13,500 nucleotides of DNA from a bacterium. Its GTDB lineage: Bacteria; Desulfobacterota; S145-22. A program made the translations under genes and the position numbers. The notes below the pieces were generated by a model. The model had not been told where the DNA came from and made no database searches. It saw only the letters and a list, made by a program, of their open reading frames with translations. Shown here in pieces: positions 1 through 6,139 of the stretch. Position 1 is the first letter of the stretch; each line of letters begins with the position of its first letter. The stretch covers positions 1 through 13,500 of the forward strand of contig JALTEW010000018.1 of assembly GCA_027073795.1 (NCBI GenBank), read 5' to 3'.

Positions 1-19
1 CCTATAAGGATTGTGTTAT

Positions 20-1468
20 ATGAGAAATGAAAGAAATAATAAAGAATTTGTAATATCATGGATTGAAAAAAATTGTGCAAATTTTTACAAATATGCAGAT
101 ATAATCTGGAGTTATGCTGAGTTGGGATGTGAAGAAATTAATTCTTCAAAGATTTTGGTTAAGCTATTAAAAGACAATGAATTTGAAGTTAACATTGGAA
201 TTGCGGGTATGCCTACTTCTTTTATTGCCAGTTGGGGACATGGAAAACCAAGAATAGGATTTAATTGTGAATATGATGCCTTACCTGGTCTTTCGCAATT
301 TTTAGATATTAAGAAAAATCCTGTTGTCGAGGGAGCTCCAGGTCATGGATGTGGACATAATCTTTTGGGAGTAGGAGCGATTATGGCAGCAATTGCCACA
401 AAAGAATGGCTATTAAAAGTAGATATTGATGCTACAATTGTGATTTTTGGTACTCCTGCGGAAGAACTTTGTATTGGAAAACCTTATATGGCTAAAGCTG
501 GTTTTTTCGATGATATTGATGTTGTTATTGATTGGCACCCATGGTTTCATAACCGTGCAGGCTATGATACTTGTAATGCTTATTTTAGCTTGAAGTATCA
601 TTTCATAGGTAGAACTGCCCATGGTAACGCTCCATGGGAAGGGAGAAGTGCTTTTGATAGTTCGCTACTTATGAGTCATTCCATTGAATTACTTCGAGAG
701 CATATTACGCCAGGTTATCCTGATGCAGCAAACACCATTAATTATACTATTTCGGATATAGGTCCAGAATATCCTAGTGTAGTTCCTGATCGTTCAACTG
801 TATGGGTAATAGGAAGAATTACAACATCTAAAGAATTAAGTGATATTATGGAAAGACTAGATAACTGTGCAAAAGGTGCAAGTTTAGCGACAGGTACTAT
901 TTGGAAAAGAGATTTTATTACCGCAACGCATGAGAAAATCCCCAATAAAACTATTGCGAATGTACTTTATAGTAATCTACTTGAAATAGGTCCTCCTCGT
1001 TTTAACGAAGAAGAACAAAAGATAGCAAAAAAAATGCAAAAAAATTTTTATGTTCCTGAAGAGGGTTTGTCAGAGGATATAGTAGAGTTTAGTAATGGGG
1101 CTTCAGCAGTCACTGATAATTCTGAATATAGCTGGTTTGCACCTTTTGCTATGGTGTGGATCACTACGGTTCCTTCAGGAATAGGATGGCATAATTGGCA
1201 GGTTACTTCTATGGTACGTTCATCGGTAGGGAAAAAAGCGATGATAGCTGCTGCTAAAATTTTATCAGCATCAGCTATTGATTTATTGACACAACCAAGG
1301 ATTATAAAATTGGCGAAAGAGGAACTTTTAGAAAGATTATCAGGTAGGAAGTACGTAAGTTTAATTCCTGAGAATAGTTTCCCTCCACAAGAAATAAATC
1401 ACGAGATTATGCAGAAATACAGACCTCTTATGGAAGTATATTATGAAAATTTTGATGAAAAACAATGA
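20..1468 (+). CDS. M20 family amidohydrolase, AbgB-like (aminobenzoyl-glutamate utilization type)
   Basis: A cytoplasmic metal-dependent amidase expected to cleave an amide bond between an amino acid and an acyl or aryl group. The 482-residue length matches AbgB-type proteins. Visible motifs, numbered from the ATG: GHGCGHN at 108-114, giving the likely metal ligands Cys111 and His113; TPAEE ending at 149, with catalytic base Glu148 and ligand Glu149; DWHPW around His173; TAHG around His201 in the dimerisation-domain region; and WHNWQ around His391, the expected last ligand. The frame is open from a TTG at 11, but the ATG at 20 is preferred because TAAGGA at 5-10 lies nine bases before it. The gene is AT-rich (21 G/C in bases 901-960 by hand count). 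It lies 15 bases before the next hydrolase, so the two are probably co-transcribed. The family call is firm. The substrate is not known: p-aminobenzoyl-glutamate is only the name-giving case, and other N-acyl amino acids or small peptides are equally possible. Confidence 0.88.
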   Translation: MRNERNNKEFVISWIEKNCANFYKYADIIWSYAELGCEEINSSKILVKLLKDNEFEVNIGIAGMPTSFIASWGHGKPRIGFNCEYDALPGLSQFLDIKKNPVVEGAPGHGCGHNLLGVGAIMAAIATKEWLLKVDIDATIVIFGTPAEELCIGKPYMAKAGFFDDIDVVIDWHPWFHNRAGYDTCNAYFSLKYHFIGRTAHGNAPWEGRSAFDSSLLMSHSIELLREHITPGYPDAANTINYTISDIGPEYPSVVPDRSTVWVIGRITTSKELSDIMERLDNCAKGASLATGTIWKRDFITATHEKIPNKTIANVLYSNLLEIGPPRFNEEEQKIAKKMQKNFYVPEEGLSEDIVEFSNGASAVTDNSEYSWFAPFAMVWITTVPSGIGWHNWQVTSMVRSSVGKKAMIAAAKILSASAIDLLTQPRIIKLAKEELLERLSGRKYVSLIPENSFPPQEINHEIMQKYRPLMEVYYENFDEKQ

Positions 1469-1483
1469 AAAAAGGAGAGTATT

Positions 1484-2740
1484 ATGAAAGAATTTAAGGG
1501 AAGTATTGATAGGTTACGGGTTAATGGTGAGCGTTTACGTCAAACAATGGAAACAATGTCAAAAATTGGCAGAACGAAAGGGGGAGGCGTTCAAAGACTT
1601 GCTTTGTCTGATGAAGATAAAGAAGCAAGAGATTTATTCATTAAGTGGCTAAAAGAGTTGAATTTGGAGATACTAATAGACCAAATGGGTAATATTTTTG
1701 GGAAAAGAAAAGGAAAAAGAGATGACTTCACTCCAGTTATTACAGGGTCTCATTTGGATTCTCAGCCTAAAGGGGGACGTTTCGATGGAGTATTAGGTGT
1801 TATGGGCGCACTTGAGGTGCTCAGGACTTTAGAAGAGAATAAAATTGATACTGAGAGGCCTATCATTATTGTTGACTGGACAAATGAAGAGGGCTCAAGG
1901 TTTGCCCCAGCAATGGTAGGATCTGGGGTTTGGTCCGGTTCTTTAGATACAGAATGGGTTTATAATAGAACAGATGCAAGTGGTAAAAGATTCGAGGATG
2001 AGTTAAAGCGAATTGGTTATAAGGGGGAATTCCCCTGTAAGAGCTTTCCGATCTATGCTTACTATGAATACCATATAGAACAAGGTCCTATTTTAGAAAG
2101 AGAAAATAAGATTATTGGTGCCCCGAAAGGTATAGTTTGCCTTCATTGGTATGATATTTACGTTGAAGGCGAAGCGAATCAGGTAGGGCCGACTCCTATG
2201 GAAGGGAGGCATGATGCATTATGTGCAGCAGCAGAAATGATTTTAAAAGTTAATGAACTTCCATCGAAAGTAAAAGGAGATTTAGTTGCAACTGTAGGTG
2301 AAATTAATAATTACCCAAATTCTAGGAATATTATACCAGACAAAGTGCATTTTACAGTAGACATTCGCTCTTGGGATGATCAGCTTGCCTTGGAAGCATG
2401 GAAGATATTGGAAAAAGAGTTCAAAGCGATTTCTGAAAAAAGGGGTTGTCCAATACGGGTTGAAGAGACATGGAAAGTGGAACATTCCCCATTTGATAAA
2501 AGATTAGTCCAACGAGTTCTTGATAATGCACAAAGGCTTGGGTATCCAAGTCTATATATGGTAAGCGGAGCAGGGCATGATGCCAGCTATATGAATCAAG
2601 TAGCACCGACAGCTATGATTTTTGTCCCAAGTATTAATGGCCGGAGCCATGTTGAGGTTGAAAATACAAAGTGGGAAGATTGTGAGGCGGGTGTTAATGT
2701 TTTGTTACATTGTATACTTCAGAGCGCAAATGAAAGGTAA
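1484..2740 (+). CDS. M20 family N-carbamoyl-amino-acid hydrolase / ureidopropionase-like amidohydrolase (hydantoinase/carbamoylase family)
   Basis: A 418-residue cytoplasmic zinc or manganese enzyme of the family that includes L-carbamoylase, bacterial beta-ureidopropionase and allantoate amidohydrolase. These remove a carbamoyl group as CO2 and ammonia to free an amino acid. The two-metal site is visible: GSHLDS with His90, FDGVLG with bridging Asp101, WTNEEGSRF with catalytic Glu135 and ligand Glu136, YHIEQGP with His197, and GRSHVE with His389. The conserved GAGHDA stretch lies at 362-367. Where many relatives read NHAG-TPM in the lid domain, this one reads NQVGPTPM, so Gln233 replaces a histidine often implicated in substrate binding across the dimer. 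That leaves the exact substrate open. The start is clear: AAAGGAG at 1471-1477 precedes the ATG by six bases. The gene is AT-rich like its upstream neighbour (17 G/C in bases 2281-2340) and is followed by an aminotransferase, which suggests the freed amino acid is transaminated next. Confidence 0.88.
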   Translation: MKEFKGSIDRLRVNGERLRQTMETMSKIGRTKGGGVQRLALSDEDKEARDLFIKWLKELNLEILIDQMGNIFGKRKGKRDDFTPVITGSHLDSQPKGGRFDGVLGVMGALEVLRTLEENKIDTERPIIIVDWTNEEGSRFAPAMVGSGVWSGSLDTEWVYNRTDASGKRFEDELKRIGYKGEFPCKSFPIYAYYEYHIEQGPILERENKIIGAPKGIVCLHWYDIYVEGEANQVGPTPMEGRHDALCAAAEMILKVNELPSKVKGDLVATVGEINNYPNSRNIIPDKVHFTVDIRSWDDQLALEAWKILEKEFKAISEKRGCPIRVEETWKVEHSPFDKRLVQRVLDNAQRLGYPSLYMVSGAGHDASYMNQVAPTAMIFVPSINGRSHVEVENTKWEDCEAGVNVLLHCILQSANER

Positions 2741-2795
2741 TACCTGCTTTAGCTTTTAGGAGCTTGAAATCCAGTAGGCTTGAAAGGAGACTGTT

Positions 2796-4097
2796 ATGAG
2801 TCGGAATGAAGAGTTTATGAAACTACGTGAACGGCATGTTCCCCAGGGGGTTTTTAACACCCATCCTATATTTGCGAAAGAGGCAAAAGGGGCGGCGATT
2901 GTGGATGTTGACGGCAGAGAATATATCGATTTTGCCGGGGGCATCGGCGTCGAGAATGTAGGCCATTGCTCACAGAAAGTGGTGGACGCCATTAAAAGCC
3001 AGGCAGAAAGATACATTCACACCTGTTTCCACGTTGTGATGTATGAACCCTATATCAAGTTGGCTATGAAGCTTAACGAGGTAACACCGGGTGATTTTCC
3101 CAAAATGACCATGTTTGCCAACAGCGGCGCAGAGGCGGTGGAAAATGCTGTCAAGATTGCCCGCTATTACACCAAGCGGCCTGCCGTCATTGCCTTTGAA
3201 AACGCCTTTCACGGGCGAACGCTGCTCGGCATGACCCTGACCAGCAAGGTCAAACCCTACAAGTGGGGATTTGGTCCCTTTGCGCCCGAAGTCTACCGGA
3301 TGCCGTTTGCCTATTGTTACCGTTGCCCCTACGGGAAAACCTACCCCTCTTGTAACCTGAAGTGCGCTGAGGCCTTGAATGACTTTTTTATCAACCAGGT
3401 TGCGGCCGACCAGGTTGCCGCTGTGATTGCTGAGCCGGTGCAGGGCGAGGGGGGATTTATCGTCCCGCCGAAGGATTACTTCAAGCGGGTGAAGGAAATC
3501 TGCGAGGAGAACGGAATTGTTTTCATCATGGATGAGATCCAGGCTGGAATGGGGAGAACGGGACATCTCTTCGCCTCTGAGTATTTTGAGGTTGAACCTG
3601 ATATCATTTTAGCGGCGAAATCCCTCGCGGCAGGGATGCCTCTGAGCGCTGTGACGGGAAAGGCAGAGATCATGAACTCGCCACATGTGGGGGGGCTTGG
3701 AGGAACTTATGGGGGAAATCCCGTTTCCTGCGCCGCGGCCTTGGCTGTATTCGAGACCATAGAAGAGGAAAACCTGATCGAAAAGGGGCGGAAACTGGGT
3801 GATGAGATCCGTCTTGCCTTTGACAACTTGAAGGAGAAATATGAACTGATCGGAGAGGTTCGGGGGTTGGGACCCATGCTCGCCCTTGAATTGGTAAAGA
3901 ATAGGGACACGCGGGAGCCGGCGGCGGATGAAGCGAAGTTACTCGTCAAGCTTGCTTTTGAAAAAGGCCTGATCCTTTTGTCTTGTGGGAATTTCGGAAA
4001 TGTTATCCGGACGTTGATGCCGATTAGCATCGAAAGAGCTCAACTGGAGAAAGGTCTTGCTATACTGGATGCTTGCTTAAGTGAACTTTCTTCATAA
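2796..4097 (+). CDS. Class III PLP-dependent aminotransferase (4-aminobutyrate/omega-amino-acid type)
   Basis: A 433-residue fold-type I aminotransferase expected to move an amino group from an omega- or alpha-amino acid to a 2-oxo acid. Visible signatures: NSGAEA at 109-114 for the PLP phosphate, AFHGRT around His139, AEPVQGEGG with Glu213, MDEIQAGMGRTG with Asp246 (PLP ring nitrogen), AAKSLAAGMP with the Schiff-base Lys275, and GGTYGGNP with Thr304. Between the small-substrate loop and Glu213 there is an insert with four cysteines, Cys174, 177, 186 and 190 (C-X2-C-X8-C-X3-C). I recall a similar segment in some archaeal and anaerobe GabT-like enzymes, but I cannot check this here. GAAAGGAGA at 2782-2790 sets the ATG. 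Base composition jumps here (35 G/C in bases 3121-3180), unlike the two hydrolases upstream. The product would be a semialdehyde if the donor is GABA or beta-alanine, which fits the aldehyde-handling enzymes further down. A racemase or another omega-aminotransferase is possible. Confidence 0.88.
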   Translation: MSRNEEFMKLRERHVPQGVFNTHPIFAKEAKGAAIVDVDGREYIDFAGGIGVENVGHCSQKVVDAIKSQAERYIHTCFHVVMYEPYIKLAMKLNEVTPGDFPKMTMFANSGAEAVENAVKIARYYTKRPAVIAFENAFHGRTLLGMTLTSKVKPYKWGFGPFAPEVYRMPFAYCYRCPYGKTYPSCNLKCAEALNDFFINQVAADQVAAVIAEPVQGEGGFIVPPKDYFKRVKEICEENGIVFIMDEIQAGMGRTGHLFASEYFEVEPDIILAAKSLAAGMPLSAVTGKAEIMNSPHVGGLGGTYGGNPVSCAAALAVFETIEEENLIEKGRKLGDEIRLAFDNLKEKYELIGEVRGLGPMLALELVKNRDTREPAADEAKLLVKLAFEKGLILLSCGNFGNVIRTLMPISIERAQLEKGLAILDACLSELSS

Positions 4098-4105
4098 TCG
4101 TTAGT

Positions 4106-4125
4106 GGGGCGCGTTAATGTGCCCC
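4106..4125 (+). terminator. Weak terminator-like hairpin after the aminotransferase gene
   Basis: GGGGCGC (4106-4112) pairs with GTGCCCC (4119-4125) around a six-base loop, a seven-pair stem with one G-T wobble, eight bases after the stop codon. The run that follows is CTCCCTCCTCTT rather than a clean T tract. If it terminates, it is probably leaky or Rho-assisted. It marks the likely end of the left transcription unit. Confidence 0.4.
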
Positions 4126-4148
4126 CTCCCTCCTCTTGACACATTAAC
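4113..4148. repeat. Nine-base inverted repeat overlapping the hairpin and a TTGACA element
   Basis: GTTAATGTG at 4113-4121 is exactly complementary to CACATTAAC at 4140-4148, with an 18-base spacer. The left arm includes the loop and right arm of the preceding GC hairpin, so the two structures cannot form together. The right arm overlaps a TTGACA at 4136-4141, which has only a poor -10 partner (TAAAGA, 18 bases on). It could be a protein-binding dyad or an RNA switch. The sequence does not decide. Confidence 0.35.
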
Positions 4149-4230
4149 TGGTGAACCTGTAAAGAATAGCGAGAGACTCTACGTATGGGTAGTAATGTGG
4201 AAACTGATGTAACGATGTGTGATCATTGTG

Positions 4231-4251
4231 CCTTCAACCTTCAGTCTTCAG
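4231..4251. repeat. Short tandem heptamer, three units of (C/T)CTTCA(A/G)
   Basis: CCTTCAA, CCTTCAG and TCTTCAG follow one another without gaps, directly before the TTGACA of the candidate regulator promoter. The position just upstream of the -35 element would suit an activator site, but three short pyrimidine-rich units may also be chance. Confidence 0.3.
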
Positions 4252-4252
4252 C

Positions 4253-4280
4253 TTGACATGAGTACAAATGAATTTATTAG
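4253..4280 (+). promoter_or_regulatory. Candidate sigma-70 promoter for the enhancer-binding protein gene
   Basis: TTGACA at 4253-4258 is a perfect -35 hexamer. After a 16-base spacer, TATTAG at 4275-4280 matches the -10 consensus at four of six positions. Transcription would start near 4287, leaving a leader of about 145 bases before the ATG at 4434. In that leader GGAAAAC (4334-4340) can pair with GTTTTCC (4360-4366) across a long loop. Otherwise I see nothing in the 4098-4433 gap beyond the sites listed separately. Confidence 0.4.
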
Positions 4281-4433
4281 AATCACTTTGCAAGGTTGCG
4301 CCCAGACACAGATAAAATTGGTGTTATGTGCGGGGAAAACGTTTACGTATAGTGAGTTTGTTTTCCACAAGCCGGGATCAGGCAAGATCTCCAAAAAAGG
4401 ACTTCGGGACAAGTATTTGAAATAGGTTTGACT

Positions 4434-5840
4434 ATGGAAAAGAATGGATTTGTGATCGAGAAGTATAGAGAGAAATATTTTAACAGCGAAGAAATCGATG
4501 CCCTGATGGAATCTTCATACGATGGTTTGTACATAACGGATGGGAATGCGAATACCATAAAGGTGAATCGCGCCTATGAGCGTATTACGGGTTTGAATCG
4601 TAATAATTTGCTTGGCAGAAACATGCGGGACCTGGTTAACGATGGGGTTTTTGATAAATCTGTTAGCCTTGAAGTTTTGAAGAAACAAAAACCCGTGACC
4701 ATCATGCAAGATGTCATGGGAAACAAGAAGGTGATGGTTACTGGAAACCCCATATTTGACAGATCGGGAAAGATCGTTCTTGTGGTGACGAACGTGAGAG
4801 ATGTGACCGAACTGGTTGAACTCAAGGCAAAGCTGGAGGAAAGCAAGAAGCTCAGTTCGCTTTATTACCAGGCCTTATTGCAGAGGGAACAGTATGACAG
4901 GATACTGGAGGATATAGTTGCGAAAAGTAAGCTTATGAATCATGTTGTTCAACAGGCAATCAAGGTTTCGAATGTAAACACCTCAATTTTACTTGTCGGG
5001 GAGTCTGGTGTTGGGAAAACCATGCTTGCCAGGGTAATCCACAACTTGAGCCCAAGAAAAGCTTGTCCTTTTGTAAAGATAAACTGTGGTGCGATTCCAG
5101 AAAACCTGATCGAGAGTGAACTCTTTGGCTATGAGAAGGGGGCCTTTACGGGTGCTTTGGATTCCGGTAAAGCCGGGATGATAGACATGGCGAATACCGG
5201 CACGCTTTTTCTTGACGAAATCGGCGAGCTGAAGCTGGATTTGCAAGTTAAATTGTTGAACTTTATTGATGAAAGGACGTTCAAACCGGTAGGAGGTACC
5301 AGACAAAAGGACGCGGACGTCAGGATTATCGCGGCAACAAATGTGGATTTAAAGAAATTGGTTGACGAAGGAAAATTTAGGGAGGATCTTTATTATCGCT
5401 TAAATGTTGTTCCTATTTATATCCCTCCATTAAGGGAGAGAAAAGAGGATATTCCCATCCTGCTTTTTCGTTTTTTGAATGAAATGAATGAAAAGTTGGG
5501 GTACAGGAAGAGATTCTCGCAGGAAGTCATGGATTGCCTGACAAATTACTTTTATCCGGGAAATGTCAGAGAGATGATTAATATTGTGGAGCGGTTAGTT
5601 GTCATGAGTGATGGAGAAGAGGTGGTATTGTCAGATCTTCCATCGGAGATTACGCGGAACAATCCTTTGAATTATGAATACTTGAAGAAACTGGATTTAA
5701 AAAATGCGGTTAGGATGTTTGAATCTGAATTTATAAAAAAGGCGTTGGAGAATTATAATAGTATTTCATCGGCTGCGCACTCTCTGAGAGTACATCCTTC
5801 GACTTTGTTAAGGAAAATGCGCCGATACCATATTGTATGA
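4434..5840 (+). CDS. Sigma-54-dependent transcriptional activator with N-terminal PAS domain
   Basis: A one-component enhancer-binding protein that remodels sigma-54 RNA polymerase by ATP hydrolysis. Numbering is from the in-frame TTG at 4428; subtract two for the preferred ATG at 4434. A PAS domain occupies about 21-128, ending in a predicted helical linker (about 128-160). The AAA+ domain follows: Walker A GESGVGKT at 191-198, the sigma-54 contact loop GAFTGA at 238-243, Walker B TLFLDE at 259-264, the arginine-finger region FREDLYYRLN at 317-326, and the sensor II region YPGNVRE near 376-382. A Fis-type helix-turn-helix covers about 444-468. There is no receiver domain and no partner kinase nearby, so the signal is probably read directly by the PAS domain (ligand unknown). 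The ribosome-binding site is weak (AGG near 4424), so TTG at 4428 cannot be excluded. A sigma-54 promoter and a palindrome lie just downstream, making the transporter/oxidoreductase operon the obvious target. Confidence 0.93.
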   Translation: MEKNGFVIEKYREKYFNSEEIDALMESSYDGLYITDGNANTIKVNRAYERITGLNRNNLLGRNMRDLVNDGVFDKSVSLEVLKKQKPVTIMQDVMGNKKVMVTGNPIFDRSGKIVLVVTNVRDVTELVELKAKLEESKKLSSLYYQALLQREQYDRILEDIVAKSKLMNHVVQQAIKVSNVNTSILLVGESGVGKTMLARVIHNLSPRKACPFVKINCGAIPENLIESELFGYEKGAFTGALDSGKAGMIDMANTGTLFLDEIGELKLDLQVKLLNFIDERTFKPVGGTRQKDADVRIIAATNVDLKKLVDEGKFREDLYYRLNVVPIYIPPLRERKEDIPILLFRFLNEMNEKLGYRKRFSQEVMDCLTNYFYPGNVREMINIVERLVVMSDGEEVVLSDLPSEITRNNPLNYEYLKKLDLKNAVRMFESEFIKKALENYNSISSAAHSLRVHPSTLLRKMRRYHIV

Positions 5841-5890
5841 ATGTTGTATATATGCAATAGCATTGCATTATTGCATATATATTATAACAT
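5841..5890. promoter_or_regulatory. Fifty-base palindrome, candidate upstream activating site for the sigma-54 activator
   Basis: The core is a perfect 13-base inverted repeat, TATATATGCAATA (5847-5859) against TATTGCATATATA (5869-5881), with a nine-base centre. Outer arms ATGTT (5841-5845) and AACAT (5886-5890) extend it. The centre holds another ATTGCAT, so ATTGCAT/ATGCAAT occurs three times. It begins at the base after the regulator stop codon. Its centre lies about 190 bases before the predicted start of the sigma-54 transcript, a normal distance for an enhancer. It could also act as a hairpin, but the stem is AT-rich and no T tract follows, so a DNA-binding role is preferred. Confidence 0.55.
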
Positions 5891-5918
5891 ACCTAAAATA
5901 ATAGTAATTTTATAACAT
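5882..5918. repeat. Direct repeat of TTATAACAT
   Basis: TTATAACAT occurs at 5882-5890 and again at 5910-5918, starting 28 bases apart. The first copy ends in the right outer arm of the palindrome. The surrounding DNA is very AT-rich, which raises the chance of coincidence. Confidence 0.35.
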
Positions 5919-5940
5919 GAATCTTCTTTATATTATTATA

Positions 5941-5956
5941 ATTGCAAATATGCAGT
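5941..5956. promoter_or_regulatory. Possible second, degenerate activator site
   Basis: ATTGCAAAT (5941-5949) and ATATGCAGT (5948-5956) each differ by one base from the half-sites ATTGCATAT and ATATGCAAT of the upstream palindrome. The centre is about 84 bases from that palindrome, close to eight helical turns, so both could lie on the same face of the DNA. It ends about 90 bases before the -12 element. Confidence 0.35.
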
Positions 5957-6032
5957 GGTTATTTCCCTCCGGTATTCTCGAGAAACTTATAATACGCTGT
6001 TATGTTAAGACTTTTTTTCAATGTTGGTTTAG

Positions 6033-6047
6033 GGTATGAATATTGCT
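6033..6047 (+). promoter_or_regulatory. Sigma-54 (-24/-12) promoter of the transporter/oxidoreductase operon
   Basis: GG at 6033-6034 and GC at 6045-6046 are separated by exactly ten bases, as sigma-54 requires, and the -12 element reads TTGCT, the consensus. The -24 element (GGGTAT) keeps the invariant GG but is otherwise weak. Transcription would start near 6058, about 80 bases before the first gene. A sigma-54 activator gene directly upstream strongly supports the call. Confidence 0.65.
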
Positions 6048-6069
6048 TGTAAATAATAAAATAAATTAC

Positions 6070-6079
6070 AAGGAGGTGA
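6070..6079 (+). promoter_or_regulatory. Unpaired consensus Shine-Dalgarno sequence in the operon leader
   Basis: AAGGAGGTGA is a ten-base match to the complement of the usual 16S rRNA 3' end. No ATG, GTG or TTG follows at a working distance; the next ATG is at 6101, 21 bases on. A frame opening at ATA (6081) or ATC (6084) would stop at the TAA at 6108-6110 after fewer than ten codons. It may be a ribosome standby site or a leader remnant. Confidence 0.45.
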
Positions 6080-6126
6080 AATAATCGTAGGGAGAAGCGA
6101 ATGCAATTAAAGGGTAACCAAATAAC

Positions 6127-6133
6127 AAGGAGG
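6127..6133 (+). promoter_or_regulatory. Ribosome-binding site that sets the start of the substrate-binding protein
   Basis: AAGGAGG ends six bases before the ATG at 6140. This favours 6140 over the in-frame ATG at 6101, which has only a GGGAG match and would add 13 charged residues ahead of the signal peptide. Confidence 0.75.
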
Positions 6134-6139
6134 GGAAGA

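Noticed and set aside
2764..2799. Twelve-codon TTG frame whose TGA overlaps the aminotransferase ATG, a possible coupling leader
   Set aside because: The AGGAG before it ends one base from the TTG, too close to work, and the aminotransferase has its own good ribosome-binding site.
2970..3566. 198-codon open frame on the minus strand
   Set aside because: It lies wholly inside the aminotransferase gene, whose PLP motifs are unambiguous; it is an antisense shadow of a GC-richer gene.
4219..4425. 68-codon open frame between the aminotransferase and the regulator
   Set aside because: It starts at GTG with no ribosome-binding site, has no recognisable motif or composition, and overlaps the candidate promoter.
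5988..5993. Perfect TATAAT in the regulator-operon gap
   Set aside because: No -35-like hexamer lies 16-18 bases upstream (the bases there are CCCTCC-like), and the region is AT-rich enough to yield this by chance.
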